This document shows positions 18,288 through 28,453 of a DNA stretch of 64,000 nt, in pieces. Within the stretch, counting starts at the first letter, position 1, and each line of letters opens with the position of its first letter. This DNA comes from Durusdinium trenchii (Eukaryota > Sar > Dinophyceae > Suessiales > Symbiodiniaceae): contig CAXAMN010018557.1 of assembly GCA_963970005.1 (NCBI GenBank), positions 334,856-398,855 of the forward strand, read 5' to 3'. The translations under genes were made by a program, and so were the position numbers. Under the pieces are notes generated by a model, which was not told the DNA's origin, searched no databases, and saw only the letters and a list, made by a program, of their open reading frames with translations.

Positions 18288-20201
18288 GTGCTCGGACTCT
18301 GTCGCCAGTTCTTGCGGCTTTCCCGAGGAGATGTCTTTTCCGTTCTGGTTATGCTCGGAGTAGCCCAGTGCTGGACTCTAGCATGTAGACAACACACCTG
18401 TGATTCAACTTTACTTTCGGCCTATGCTGATAACTGGTCTTGGGCAGTCAAGAAGGTAGAAGAACTTGGACCCATCCTTGAGGTGACCTTACTCTGGACA
18501 CGCATTATTGGCCTACAGATAGATTGGTCTAAAACCTGGTGGTGGTCTTCCCACCACAGCTTGGCTCGCCATGTTCAGCAGGTCTTTCAAAGTCGGTCAC
18601 TTCCTGCTGTGGAAAGAGCACTTGCTGCCTCTGATCTTGGTTGCCCATTGCGATATCAAGGGGCGGTGCGTTTGCGTAAGCTCCATTCACGCCTTGCCAA
18701 AGCTAAGGAACGGTTAGCCAGACTGAAGCATCAGGCCACTAACTTGGATGCCAAAGCCAAAGTCATTTCGGCCAGTGTGTATCCGGTCGCTTTCCATGGT
18801 GCTGAACTGTGCCCAATTGGGTCTGCCCATACCCGGTCCCTTCGTCATCACGTCGCAGAAGCCTTGGTTGGCCCGTCTGAAAGCATGTGTGCAGCTTTGG
18901 TTACGCTCTGTGCTTCTCGATATGTCAGGGATCCTGAATTGCAGGTTATCTTGAATGCCTGTGCTGCAGCTCGTCGTTTTCTATTTCGCCAACCGGAGGC
19001 GATAGTAAACCAGTTCCTGTCTATTGCTGCCAGGTACTTCCCAAGAGCCAACACTAGTAAGGGCCCTGCCACGACCTTTAAGGCCTACATTTCGCGCCTT
19101 GGGTGGACAATCGACTCATCAGGTCATCTCACGGTCACGGCTTTCATCCGCATTCATTTGCTTTGGAGCCCTTGGCAGACCATTGTCATGTTTGCTGAAC
19201 GATCGTGGCAAGACCGTCTTTTAACCTTGCACTCGCATAGGGCCTCACTTGCAAATTTTCCCAATGTGGATCAGCACTTGACCCGTCAGACTCTTGACAA
19301 ATTCTCACCTGAGGATCGCCGTTTGCTTGTTCGGGAGATTGCAGGGGCCTTCCAGACGAGGGTTCAGCAGGCCATCTGGGACTCACAAGTCACTCCTGAG
19401 TGTCAATGGTGTGGCAAACCAGATACAAAATATCATAGATTTTTCAGTTGCACCGCCACAAGCGCAGTCCGTGAGCCTTTTCATGAGCTGCTTTCCCAGC
19501 TTGACTCCTTTGATTGTCTCTGGCCGGAACTCCCTGTCTTGTTTGAAGATACCAAGGATGAATTCCGCCTCACCTTTCAATATAATCTGCAAGAGGGGCA
19601 GCCGCCTACCGAGCTCATTCAGAACTTGAGTTCATGTGTTGATGAACAGAACCCGCTACATGTCTATACTGATGGCAGCTGTCAATACCCCACCTGGCCA
19701 TCTCTTCGCTTCGCGGGGTACAGTATCGTCATTGATTCATGCCGTTCTGACTCAGAGCGAGTTTGGCAGGCTCAAGGATTCAAAGAAACTGGCATTCGGC
19801 CCACGACTTTGCACGTGGTTTTCCAAGAACTCTGTCCCCAGAGTCAGGATATTCATCACGCTGAACTACGCAGCCTGATTCGTGCACAGGAGCTTTTTCG
19901 GCATGCGATAATCCATGTAGATTCCTCGAGTGCCATTGCCACTTTTCAATCCTCGCTGCATGTTACTGGATCCAAGTTTCACGGACACGCTCAGCCTGCA
20001 CTAGGTCGCCGGATTCAGCAACTACCTAATGTTCTCTCTAACAGTGTTGTTAAGATTAAAGGTCATGCTGAACTTCATAGTCTGCCGGACCTCGAGTGCT
20101 ATCACTGTCTGGGGAACTCACTTGCTGACCGTGCTGCAGTTGAGGTTTTGTACCACTCAGCTGCCTGTTTTGGCGCAGGATTGGGTCCAGTCGGTGCGTG
20201 A
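18288..20201 (+). CDS. Retroelement A ORF2: RT motifs B-D, knuckle and RNase H
   Basis: The longest frame of element A (637 residues). RT motif B region (RGDVFSVLVMLG), motif C as SAYADNWSW (YADN at 18423-18434, where LINEs normally have YADD), motif D GLQIDWSKTWWW, then a helical thumb-like region. CQWCGKPDTKYHRFFSC (about 19400-19450) is a CCHC-type knuckle usual after LINE RTs. RNase H has all four acidic positions: YTDGSC, HHAELRSL, HVDSSSAIA and NSLADRAA. The first residues of the frame come before motif B and belong to a shifted frame. The frame leaves the element's coding sequence near 20180, where the C-terminal domain shifts frame. Confidence 0.8.
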   Translation: MLGLCRQFLRLSRGDVFSVLVMLGVAQCWTLACRQHTCDSTLLSAYADNWSWAVKKVEELGPILEVTLLWTRIIGLQIDWSKTWWWSSHHSLARHVQQVFQSRSLPAVERALAASDLGCPLRYQGAVRLRKLHSRLAKAKERLARLKHQATNLDAKAKVISASVYPVAFHGAELCPIGSAHTRSLRHHVAEALVGPSESMCAALVTLCASRYVRDPELQVILNACAAARRFLFRQPEAIVNQFLSIAARYFPRANTSKGPATTFKAYISRLGWTIDSSGHLTVTAFIRIHLLWSPWQTIVMFAERSWQDRLLTLHSHRASLANFPNVDQHLTRQTLDKFSPEDRRLLVREIAGAFQTRVQQAIWDSQVTPECQWCGKPDTKYHRFFSCTATSAVREPFHELLSQLDSFDCLWPELPVLFEDTKDEFRLTFQYNLQEGQPPTELIQNLSSCVDEQNPLHVYTDGSCQYPTWPSLRFAGYSIVIDSCRSDSERVWQAQGFKETGIRPTTLHVVFQELCPQSQDIHHAELRSLIRAQELFRHAIIHVDSSSAIATFQSSLHVTGSKFHGHAQPALGRRIQQLPNVLSNSVVKIKGHAELHSLPDLECYHCLGNSLADRAAVEVLYHSAACFGAGLGPVGA

Positions 20202-21063
20202 CCGTCAAGGTGAGATTCGCCAACTTTCAGAGTTCTATCGTTTGTCCTTGGCCCTTCAGAAGTATCGTAGGGAATTCAAGTCAACGGTGCCAGGGTCCAT
20301 CCATCCGGATGAACCACATCCGCAACACCGAGCTGGCATTGTCGCACAACAGTTTGCTGCTTGGATGGTCCCTCACCCATGGAGCTTTCAGCTTGATGAG
20401 GCTCAGCAAGGAGCTTTCTTTAAGTATAGCTATTGGGGGTCGAGCTTGTTGCAGTGCGTATTAGCCTGGCTCCATGCACTTCAGTGGGGATTGACCCCAG
20501 AGGCGGTCCCTGACGCGGCAGTTGGGGTCTCGTGGATGGAACTGCTGATAAGCTTTATGTTCTTTGCTCGCAGCTTTGTACCAGTCCGAAGAAAGGGTCT
20601 GAAGGGTGAAATTTCTTTCGCATGGGCACGCTGTTCCACCACAGCCAAAGCCTTTTGCTACACTTGGAATGAGTGTGCCACCCAATTTGCACACTTGGTC
20701 AATCAGACCATTTCTTTGTGTGATAGGGAAGTTATTCCCCCTTTCATTCGCAGTGCTCGAGTGTGTTCCTTGTATCGGATGGGTGCTGGCTCTTGTGTCT
20801 TCGGTTGGTCCCAGAGACCAAGCTTTCCTGCACAACAACAAGTGTGCAGCATTGTGGAAGAGACTTTCAGGAAAAGGCCTCGCTCTGCAGCTTACGGATG
20901 GTGGCCGGAGTTTGACTTTCCTTTTAGCCCTGAGGACGCGGGCTTTTCATGGCAAGTTCCCAATGGCTCTCATAACTCCTTGCAGAAGCGCCTGAAACAA
21001 GGCACGAAGCTAGCCCGTGCTTCTCGGATCGACCTTCACTCCTTGTTCAGGACCTGGCCTTGA
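20185..21063 (+). CDS. Retroelement A ORF2: C-terminal domain of unknown function
   Basis: Frame 20029-21063; the part that belongs to the element starts at about AQDWVQSVRDRQGEIRQL. Conserved with element B: LSEFYRLSLALQ, PHPQHRAG, a hydrophobic segment, VSWMELLISFMFFARSFVPV, FAWARC, TWNECATQF, PPFIRSARVCSLYRMGAGSCV, YGWWPEFDF and LQKRLKQGTKLAR. The fixed Trp and Cys positions and basic end suggest a folded accessory domain. I know no family for it. The last residues (RIDLHSLFRTWP) overlap the start of element B in another frame and do not belong to A. Confidence 0.65.
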   Translation, partial: VQSVRDRQGEIRQLSEFYRLSLALQKYRREFKSTVPGSIHPDEPHPQHRAGIVAQQFAAWMVPHPWSFQLDEAQQGAFFKYSYWGSSLLQCVLAWLHALQWGLTPEAVPDAAVGVSWMELLISFMFFARSFVPVRRKGLKGEISFAWARCSTTAKAFCYTWNECATQFAHLVNQTISLCDREVIPPFIRSARVCSLYRMGAGSCVFGWSQRPSFPAQQQVCSIVEETFRKRPRSAAYGWWPEFDFPFSPEDAGFSWQVPNGSHNSLQKRLKQGTKLARASRIDLHSLFRTWP

Positions 21064-22725
21064 GATCTTTTGACAACCCATTCCTGTTTGAAGCTGGTCA
21101 TTTGATTGCTTGCGGTAGGGGCATCCGACAGCTGGACATGGATAGTGTTTGGATTGGGGAAGATCGTGACACGCCCCAATCCATTACTTTTGATTGGAAA
21201 GCTGAGCGCAAGTCTGTACTGCGTGAGATGTGCATTCGTGGCCTTCAGGGCAAATGCCTAGTATGGAATGCGGCCTTGAATTATCCAGGACCGGCACATC
21301 AAGGATACCTCTCGATTGATGATGCCACCTCAGTTCTTCCCTTGACCAAGCGGTGTTCAGGTGTGATCCCTGTCCTTCACTTCTTTGGTGGTGCCTGGGG
21401 TGGATGGGGCTACGCCTGCCAGCTCCTTGCAGAGAAGGATGTTCCTGTGATCTGTGGCTGTATCGAGGCTAGCTTCTTGGCTGCCAGGCAATATGCTCTT
21501 TCTCATCGATGTCCACTTCTGTCAGCCACACAGGATCTTCCGCCGCTTACTCTGATGTCATTCCCTGAAGGATTTTGCATTCATGGGGATATCTTGAATG
21601 ACAGTTGGCTCCAAGCGGCTGCTTGTTGGAATGTGGAGGTTGTCACAATCTCTCACCCTGCCCTCCGTGGAGTGGGGCAGCTGGTCAGATGGGTCTTCAC
21701 ACCTATGAGGGTCAGCTTTTCATGAGAGCAACTGGTGTTTGCAAGCTATACTACGTCCCAAGATCATCTTGATTGAACAAGTAGCAGCCTTTCATTCGCA
21801 TCCTCATCGGGCTTGGATAGAAAAGGCCTTGTGGTTTGCAGGCTACCAGTTGCGATTTGCCCATGTCATTAAGCTCAGTGATGTGATGCCAGTCAAACGT
21901 GCTAGATGGCTGGGCGTTGCCTACTTCGTCCATGAGCCGGACATCCACTTTCCGGCCTTGTCCTCATGGTCCATTGAGCGAGTTACTACTTTGTTGGAGT
22001 TTGATTGCGTCCGAGCATGGCCTCCTGACATCCTCATGAGACTCAAGGTCCCTGATGATGCCATTCAACAAGCCCAGAGTCTTCCTATGGAACGCGCTGC
22101 GAAATCCAGAAAGAGGTACACGGCCGATGAGGCTGTTGCCACGCACACCTTCCGGGCTACTGATACCTGTTTGCCTACCTTCATGGCCCAATATGGAAAT
22201 CAACACCGCCTTCATCAAGAGCTGCTGGCAAATCGTGGATATTTTGCTCATTGGTTGCAAACTGTCGATGATGACACTTACCGATTCTGGCACCCAGTGG
22301 CTGGCACACTGCTTGAGTTACAGTATGATTTGACCTGGATCTCAAGGGCGGTTGACAGCCTGTTCAATCAACTGGGGCAGGCAGGCCGGCAGGCCATAGC
22401 AGCTTTGCTGAATGGGAAAAAGGAGACCCGTGCTACTGCAATCATTCAAGCAATGAAACAGATTGGGTTGGAGACGCCGCGTAAACGCTCAGAAGCCCTC
22501 GACAGTGAGAGTTCTGCCCGGGAACTGCAGTTGTCCAAGCGGAAACATCCTGAGATCAACCTTTCCACGGTGGTGATCATGAAAGGATTTATTCTCAATG
22601 AAGATGATTCCAATGCTGAGCAGCTGACTTCATTCGTCCGCAATCCTCTGGGGTCTTCCTTGCACACCTCGAGCAGGCCACTCCGTGGATTAGGGAGAAT
22701 TCGTATGTGCAGTATTTGCCTCTAG
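21027..22725 (+). pseudogene. Retroelement B ORF1: broken C5-cytosine methyltransferase
   Basis: Frames 21060-21725 (TTG start; the frame is open upstream into A) and 21739-22725. Motif I is HFFGGAWGGWG (about 21379-21411) and motif II lies in GCIEASF. In motif IV one base is missing near 21653, so the frame becomes HPALRGVGQLV instead of reading through the catalytic Pro-Cys. The other frame resumes with ILIEQVAAFHSHPH (motif VI) and DVMPVKRARWLGVAYF (motif VIII). After RFWHPV the sequence jumps to the equivalent of A 13990 (GTLLELQYDLTW), which removes motifs IX and X. It continues to IMKGFILNEDDS before another frameshift near 22650. Confidence 0.75.
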
Positions 22726-23436
22726 TGGATGCCCGGACATGATCAAGTCCACCTGGGGTCGCTCCTTGAGGAATCGCAACAAAGCTGTCCATGCGGCTCA
22801 GGCAGATTCATGGGAGTGTTGCGCCTGACCACATTCAGATCGTGCTGCAGGCAAGTGGCTTCAATCGCATCTTCTGCACCCCCAAGGGCTCCGATGGCAG
22901 ACAGGATCAGAGTTACCGCATCATTTGAATCATTTGGGCGGAAGGGGACATTCCAAGGCTGACCTCCCTGTCCAAACAGACCACGGGATGCCTTGGTTTG
23001 GTGAAGGGGCAAGATGGCATGGGGCTTCGATACAAGCATGGAGACTTCCCAGCTGCATGGAAGATCATCTGTCCCTCCTAAGAGACTCCTCCGGATCTGC
23101 ATGGTGCTGAGATGATCAAGATCCAGCCGTTGCCTTTTGGCACATCAAAGGATCAGTTGACGCAATGGGCTCTCACCTACAAATGGCGTATCCAGCCTCT
23201 TCGCCAGATAGGTGCTCGTGCTTGGCTGGTTGCTTCAACTGAGACCATCCCGGAGGGCATCCTATAGTTCAACTCAGCTCCTGTTCTTGCCAGGCCATTG
23301 CCCCCTCAGGCAGAAGCACGCAAGTCGCCCATCACTGCCGGTGATGCTATGCTCAATCACGCCAGTTCCACTGCGAGCTCAGGTAATGGTCAACAAGCCG
23401 ATCCCTGGGCTCAGTATCTGGTAATACAAGGCCCCT
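22726..23436 (+). pseudogene. Retroelement B ORF1: decayed RRM-like region
   Basis: Alignable to A 14690-15370 with in-frame stops TGA 22926-22928 (next to a duplicated ATCATTTG), TAA 23079-23081 and TAG 23265-23267. Recognisable pieces: STWGRSLRNRNKAV, VLQASGFNRIFCTPKG, LSKQTTGCLGLVKGQ and IQPLRQIGARAWLVAS. Confidence 0.7.
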
Positions 23437-24003
23437 GTGACTGCAACGGCACCTCGGAGTGTCGTGGGGCCCACGGAGTCGAAGTTCCAAGAGCAGACAG
23501 GCAAACTCAATGCTCTGGCAGCCAGGATTGCCTCTATGGAAGGTGCCTCAACGGCTTTCCAGAATGAGACGCAGAAGCACATCACTCAGCTGGATACGAA
23601 TATGAGGCAGCAAGCCCATGATACCCAGAATCGCTTGCATTCAATTGGATTGCGCTTTGAAGAGCACCAGAAGGAGGTTGCTCAGCAGCTGCTTGCTTCT
23701 TCCCAGTCCTTGAAGGCCTCTCTGGTCAAGACAATGCGCAATGAGAATCAAGCGATCCATGGCACCTTGGCCGCCTTGCAGGAGATGTTTCAAGAGAACC
23801 TTGGGCGGAAGAAACCCAAGGAATCCAACGAGCGATGGGGCAGGACGGCTATCAATTCACTGTGGATGTTCTGTGGGTACTTTCCTACCTCTTCTTCAGT
23901 GGTTGAATGTTTTTTGCGCTACGCTCATGGTTGGCGCGCCTCTGCTCGGCTAAGCTGTTCCGGCGTGTTCTTGGGCATGGAATTAGATTTGGAGAAGCTT
24001 TGA
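23437..24003 (+). CDS. Retroelement B ORF1 C-terminus: coiled coil
   Basis: Matches A 15377-15778: TESKFQEQTGKLNALAARIA through LQEMFQENLGRKKPKESNE, with heptad-like hydrophobic spacing. Where A has a TGA stop, B has CGA and continues ERWGRTAINSLW for about 60 residues before a frameshift separates it from the NPGP linker. This is compatible with an original single polyprotein or with two ORFs. Confidence 0.65.
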   Translation: MTATAPRSVVGPTESKFQEQTGKLNALAARIASMEGASTAFQNETQKHITQLDTNMRQQAHDTQNRLHSIGLRFEEHQKEVAQQLLASSQSLKASLVKTMRNENQAIHGTLAALQEMFQENLGRKKPKESNERWGRTAINSLWMFCGYFPTSSSVVECFLRYAHGWRASARLSCSGVFLGMELDLEKL

Positions 24004-24933
24004 ATCCAGGTCCTGATGATGACCTTAGATTTGCCATTTGCAATCCCACGTCGCTGACGAACAAGGCTGATGCTTTTCATGCTTTACGAGAGCAATTCAA
24101 TTGTCATTTCATTGCAGCCTCTGAAACAAGCGCAACTCAGCCTGTTCAAGTGATGGCGAGACGCCAGATGCGGCAATTGGGATACTACTCAGCTTTCACC
24201 ACAGCAAGCTCCTTCCTTCAGAGCAAGGGCTGACCAGAAGATCAGCTTGCGAGGAAAAGCTACAGGGTGTGCTTGCTTTTGCATTGCCCCCCTTCGTGGT
24301 GCCAGATGTCCACAAGAAATGCAACCAGGGATGGACTTGCGTTTGCTGCATGTCGTCATTGATGAGTGGAAGATTCAGCTCATCGTTGTTTACGGCCTGG
24401 CACAATCCAATCCGGGCGCCCAGGAGTTCAATGACGCCATTTTGGCCACGGCGACCCAGAGAGTGCAGCAAGTGAATTTGCCAGCAATCATTTTAGGAGA
24501 CTTCAATGCAGATGTTGCCAAACTTTCTTCTGCTCACAAGTTAGCTAATTTGGGATTCTTGCATTTGCAACAACTGTACGTGAATATGTATGGATGTGAT
24601 ATGCCTCCTTCTTGCAAAGAGGCCACCAATCCTGACACTGCATTCATTTCACCTGTTTTGTTGCCACGACTTCGCAGCATTTCGGTCTTGCAGGAACCCC
24701 TTTTTGATGCTCACAAGGTTGCGCTGTTTGACCTCAAGGGCTCCTCCGGCAATGTGTTCAAACAAGTTTGGCCCAAGCCTAGGCCATTCACAGATCTTAT
24801 CAATGATGAGAACCTTCTTCGTCAAGCAAATTTAGATCTTTCGTCTTGGCCAGAACAGGGCGCCCATTTGCCTCGGCATTTGCCGAAAGCCTTCGGGGCC
24901 GATGTCAGCCCCAAAAGCCAAAACAGATCTTGA
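23907..24933 (+). pseudogene. Retroelement B ORF2: APE-type endonuclease
   Basis: Frames 23907-24233 and 24247-24933, with a break near 24232. FRRVLGHGIRFGEALNPGP (NPGP at 24003-24014), ICNPTSLTNKA, AASETSAT, VVYGLAQS, IILGDFNADVAKL and EPLFDAHKVA reproduce the endonuclease signature seen in A. The C-terminal end runs into another frame after about 24890. Confidence 0.7.
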
Positions 24934-25249
24934 TTGCCTCCCTGGTTCCCAAAGCCAGAAGTGGGGACTTCGAACCTGAACACGAGATACATTGCATCTC
25001 CACAGCCAGTATGATTAAGAAACTGCGTCGCATCCAGTCCTTGAAGCGTAAGATTTGCAAGGAGTCTTTGTTCGATTGTCTTATCTTGGTATGGCATAAG
25101 ATCCTTCGATTCAAGTTCAAGGGACAGTCTTTTGTGGCCTGGACTCAGTCTCAGCCTGAACTCTTTCCAGTCCCATGGAACCTCCCACACTTGGAATGGC
25201 TGCATGATCTTGCTCAATTATATGGAAACATGAGGTTGATTGTGCGATG

Positions 25250-26220
25250 AGCTTAGACCGCCGTATTTTCCAAGATAAGCAAGCCTTTCGTCTTCAGCTG
25301 GATAAAACTCAGGGACATAACAAGCTCACTTTTGCTTGAGTTTGTGGTGCCACTCCTAAGCTTGAGTCTATTGAACACGCTGTTGATCAGACTGCCATTT
25401 TGATTCCACAGCCAATTCGCATGACCAGCAAAGGTCCCACTCGGTATGAAGCTTTTGTTGAAGATCCCAAAGCCTTCCAGAAGGGACAGGCATTAAGGCT
25501 AAATCATCATCCAGGTTGGTTGCACGAAATTCGTGAGCCCTCGGTTCTTGTTTCCTGCCAAACGGAGCTTGAAGATCTTGAGAATGTGCAAGTTTGCCAA
25601 AAATATCCTTGTCACTAATCCCCAGCAGATTTGTCATCATTTGACCAATTTCTGGGCGCCACTATGGCAAAGGGATGATGCACATTTGCATTCTCCTGCT
25701 TTCGACCTTGCATTCGAGCAATTTCTGTCCCTGCTGCCTCGCAATGACATTCGAGTTGACTCTGCAGACATTTCAGTATGGAAAGCGTTTATTTGGGGCT
25801 TGCGTTGGAATGCAGCACCAGGGCCAGATGGCATCACGGCCTTTGAACTTCAGACCTTGCCTGACCAGCTCATCTCTATGCTGATTCGAGTCATCCATAA
25901 TTACCCTGAGGGCTTTCCATCCTGGTTGATGGCAGCAAAAGTCTTCGCTGCTCCCAAGGGTTCCGGCTCCCCTGTCCCAGATAAAGTTAGACCGATTCTT
26001 GTCTCAGATTTACCGAATTTGGGCCCAGGTCGTATGTCGACAAGTCTTGAATGCACTGGGTCAAGTTATGACTTGTGATATCACAGGTCTTCTCCCAGGT
26101 CGCGGTGCGTTCGAGGCACCATACGCTCCCAATGGTTTTTCGAGGAAGCACATGCAGCCGGCGAGCCTTGCGCAGGTATTACACTCGACCTTGTCAAATG
26201 CTTTAACGCAATAAACAGGT
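25250..26220 (+). pseudogene. Retroelement B ORF2: RT N-terminal part, frameshifted
   Basis: A TGA near 25338 interrupts the equivalent of A's NKLTFASVRG. Block 1 reads RWNAAPGPDGITAFEL in frame 25533-26078, and block 2 AAKVFAAPKGSG with KVRPI, then a frameshift. SQIYRIWAQVVCRQVL and ITGLLPGRGAFEA are in frame 25999-26214. Motif A (LDLVKCFNAI, about 26185-26215) is in yet another frame. So the RT of B cannot be made as one chain without repair. Confidence 0.7.
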
Positions 26221-26223
26221 CCC

Positions 26224-27567
26224 GTGGAATTTCTATCCTCAGCCACTTGGGAGTCCCACAGTCGATCTTGCATCAATGGGCTGGCTCCCTTGCTAAACTA
26301 TCCCGCAGATGGGAAGTCTCAGGTCAGTGTTCAAAATGAAGTACCGAGTAGCTGCGGGCTCCCTGAAGGGGATGTCTTCTCGGTTTTGGTTATGTTGGGG
26401 GTTGCCCAGTGTTGGACTGCTGCATGTCGGGAACATACCCACGCAAACTCCTTGATCTCAGCCTATGCTGACAACTGGGCCTGGGCAGTGAAAGATGTTC
26501 TGGATATTCAACCTCTCCTTGACGTCACTGTTCGTTGGACTCAAATTTTTGGTCTGCAAATTGATAGGTCCAAGACCTGGTGGTGGACCTCGCATTCGCA
26601 CTTGGCCAACATAGTCCGTAATGCCTTTTCCAGTCTCCATCTCCCAGAGATAGCAAAAGTCCAGTCAGCATCGGATCTTGGGTGTCCCCTGCGTTATCAG
26701 GGTGCAGCTCGCATGGGTAAGATTCACGATCGTCTTCGTAAAGCCAAGGAACGACCTGCTCGACTCAAAATGTCACACGTGGACATTGATGTTAAAGCTC
26801 AAGTCATTTCTGCCAGTGTTTTCCCAGTTGCCTTTCGTGGGTGTGAATTATTCCCTTTAGGCCACCAGCACACTCGATCCATCCGGTTCCATGTTGCTGA
26901 AGCCTTGGTTGGTCCCTCGGAAAGCATGTCCTCTGTACTGGTCACCTTGTGTGCCTCAAAGTATGTCAAAGATCCTGAATTACATGTGATACTATTGGCT
27001 TGTGCAGCTGCTCGGAGGTTTCTCCTGACAAGAAACCGTGCCACTCAGCTTGCTTTCTTCAAGCTTGTTTCGCCCTATTCCCCTCAACCCAATACTTCCA
27101 AGGGGCCTGCTTCGACTTTGAAAACATACTTGGTGCGTTTGGGCTGGTCTCTTGACTCGCAGGGCTTAGTCCAAGTAGCTGCCTTCGTGAAGTTGAATTT
27201 TTTGGTATGTCCTTGGAAGACGCTTGTGTGGTTTGCAGAACGAGCTTGGCAGGATCGATTGCTTGTGATCCAGTCCCACCGTAGATCTCTGATCAATTTC
27301 CCCAATCTTGATCAACATCTCACCCGGCAAGTCTTCCTGCGTTTCACCGCCCCAGAGAGACGCATCTTAGTCCGCGAAATAGCAGGGGCATATCAAACTA
27401 GAAGCCAGCAGGCAATTTGGGATGATCAGGTTACCCCTGATTGCCCATGGTGTGGCCAAGAAGATACCAAATTTCATCGATATTTCGTGCGCGGCCACCC
27501 AGTCAGTCCGGGAGCCCTTTCTGGAACTTGTCCATCGTCTCAGGGACGTCGACACGTTGTTACCTGA
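26224..27567 (+). CDS. Retroelement B ORF2: RT motifs B-D and thumb
   Basis: SSCGLPEGDVFSVLVMLG (motif B), SAYADNWAWAV (motif C with YADN at 26464-26475, the same variant as in A), GLQIDRSKTWWW (motif D), then the helical region RQVFLRFTAPERRILVREIA and the start of the knuckle CPWCGQEDTKFHRYF. A frameshift follows near 27490, so RNase H is read in the next frame. Residues before SSCGLP belong to a shifted frame. Confidence 0.7.
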   Translation: MEFLSSATWESHSRSCINGLAPLLNYPADGKSQVSVQNEVPSSCGLPEGDVFSVLVMLGVAQCWTAACREHTHANSLISAYADNWAWAVKDVLDIQPLLDVTVRWTQIFGLQIDRSKTWWWTSHSHLANIVRNAFSSLHLPEIAKVQSASDLGCPLRYQGAARMGKIHDRLRKAKERPARLKMSHVDIDVKAQVISASVFPVAFRGCELFPLGHQHTRSIRFHVAEALVGPSESMSSVLVTLCASKYVKDPELHVILLACAAARRFLLTRNRATQLAFFKLVSPYSPQPNTSKGPASTLKTYLVRLGWSLDSQGLVQVAAFVKLNFLVCPWKTLVWFAERAWQDRLLVIQSHRRSLINFPNLDQHLTRQVFLRFTAPERRILVREIAGAYQTRSQQAIWDDQVTPDCPWCGQEDTKFHRYFVRGHPVSPGALSGTCPSSQGRRHVVT

Positions 27568-28453
27568 ACTGCCTGTTATGTTTGAGGAGAGCGAGGATGA
27601 ATTTAGATTCACTTTCCAATATGCCATCCAGCCTAGGCCTCCTGCGCCCAACCTGTTGGATGACTTGCAAGCGTATGTTTACACGGATGGTAGTTGCATT
27701 AATCCGACGTTGCCCACTATGAGACATGCTGGCTTTAGCGTAGTGGTTGATTCTTGTCGTAGTGACAGTGAAAGATGTTGGCATGCCCAGAGATATAAAG
27801 AGACGGGGGAGATGCCACCCACATTGCATGCGGTAATCCAGGAACTTTGTCCACAGGCTCAGTCAATCCATCATGCGGAACTTAGAGCGATCGTTCGGCC
27901 GGAAGAATGCTTTTGTCATGCCGTCATCCATGTTGACTCTTCCAGTGCCATGTCTACCTTTGTGTCTGCACAGCAAGTACATGGTGTTCGATTGCATAAG
28001 CATCCCCATCCGGAGCTATGTTTGCAAATTCAACAGCTCCACAATAGTGCTTGTAATCGGCTTGAGAAAATCAAAGCCCACACCATTCCTCAGGATCTCC
28101 CTGACTTGCTATGCTATCATGCTCTTGGTAACATGGTTGCAGATCGGGCGGCCTCAGCTGTCTGCACTTCCTGTCATCCTACTCTTACAGGGGAGTGGAT
28201 GCGACAGGCTGATGCTCGTAAACATGACATGGAGGTATTGACTCAATTTTATCGCCTTTCGCTGGCTCTGCAGTGTCATCGTAAAAATCATGAACAACAT
28301 GTACCTGCGTCCTTCAACCCCATGGAGCCACATCCCATGAGGCAGGCTGCAGCATACTCTACCCACTGTGCCAACTGGACCGTAAATGATTCTTGGAAGT
28401 TAAATGGACCACTTGTTCGAGCACATAAGTATTTTTCTGACATGTATGCTTGA
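27422..28453 (+). CDS. Retroelement B ORF2: RNase H and start of the C-terminal domain
   Basis: One continuous frame with all four RNase H acidic positions: YVYTDGSC (near 27676), HHAELRAIV, VIHVDSSSAMS and NMVADRAASAV. It runs on without a break into the unknown C-terminal domain (MEVLTQFYRLSLALQ, FNPMEPHPMRQAA), which shows that RNase H and that domain are one polypeptide. In A the same junction carries a frameshift. Confidence 0.75.
   Translation: MIRLPLIAHGVAKKIPNFIDISCAATQSVREPFLELVHRLRDVDTLLPELPVMFEESEDEFRFTFQYAIQPRPPAPNLLDDLQAYVYTDGSCINPTLPTMRHAGFSVVVDSCRSDSERCWHAQRYKETGEMPPTLHAVIQELCPQAQSIHHAELRAIVRPEECFCHAVIHVDSSSAMSTFVSAQQVHGVRLHKHPHPELCLQIQQLHNSACNRLEKIKAHTIPQDLPDLLCYHALGNMVADRAASAVCTSCHPTLTGEWMRQADARKHDMEVLTQFYRLSLALQCHRKNHEQHVPASFNPMEPHPMRQAAAYSTHCANWTVNDSWKLNGPLVRAHKYFSDMYA

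Larger units (their letters stand above)
11054..21028 (+). mobile_element. LINE-like retrotransposon A carrying a DNA methyltransferase
   Basis: About 10 kb, same strand throughout. Domains in order: C5-cytosine methyltransferase (about 11560-12620), unknown region (12620-14290), RRM-like region (14690-15200), coiled coil (15377-15778), NPGP linker (15950), APE-type endonuclease (15920-16780), reverse transcriptase (17650-18700), CCHC-like knuckle (19400-19450), RNase H (19660-20160) and an unknown C-terminal domain (20185-21028). No LTRs and no poly-A tail are seen. It is broken by several frameshifts (near 12222, 13185, 14290, 15195, 16590, 17655, 18190 and 20180). A small perfect hairpin (GGCGCG/CGCGCC) lies at 11073-11090, near the left end. 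It interrupts the 21-bp minisatellite. Confidence 0.85.
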
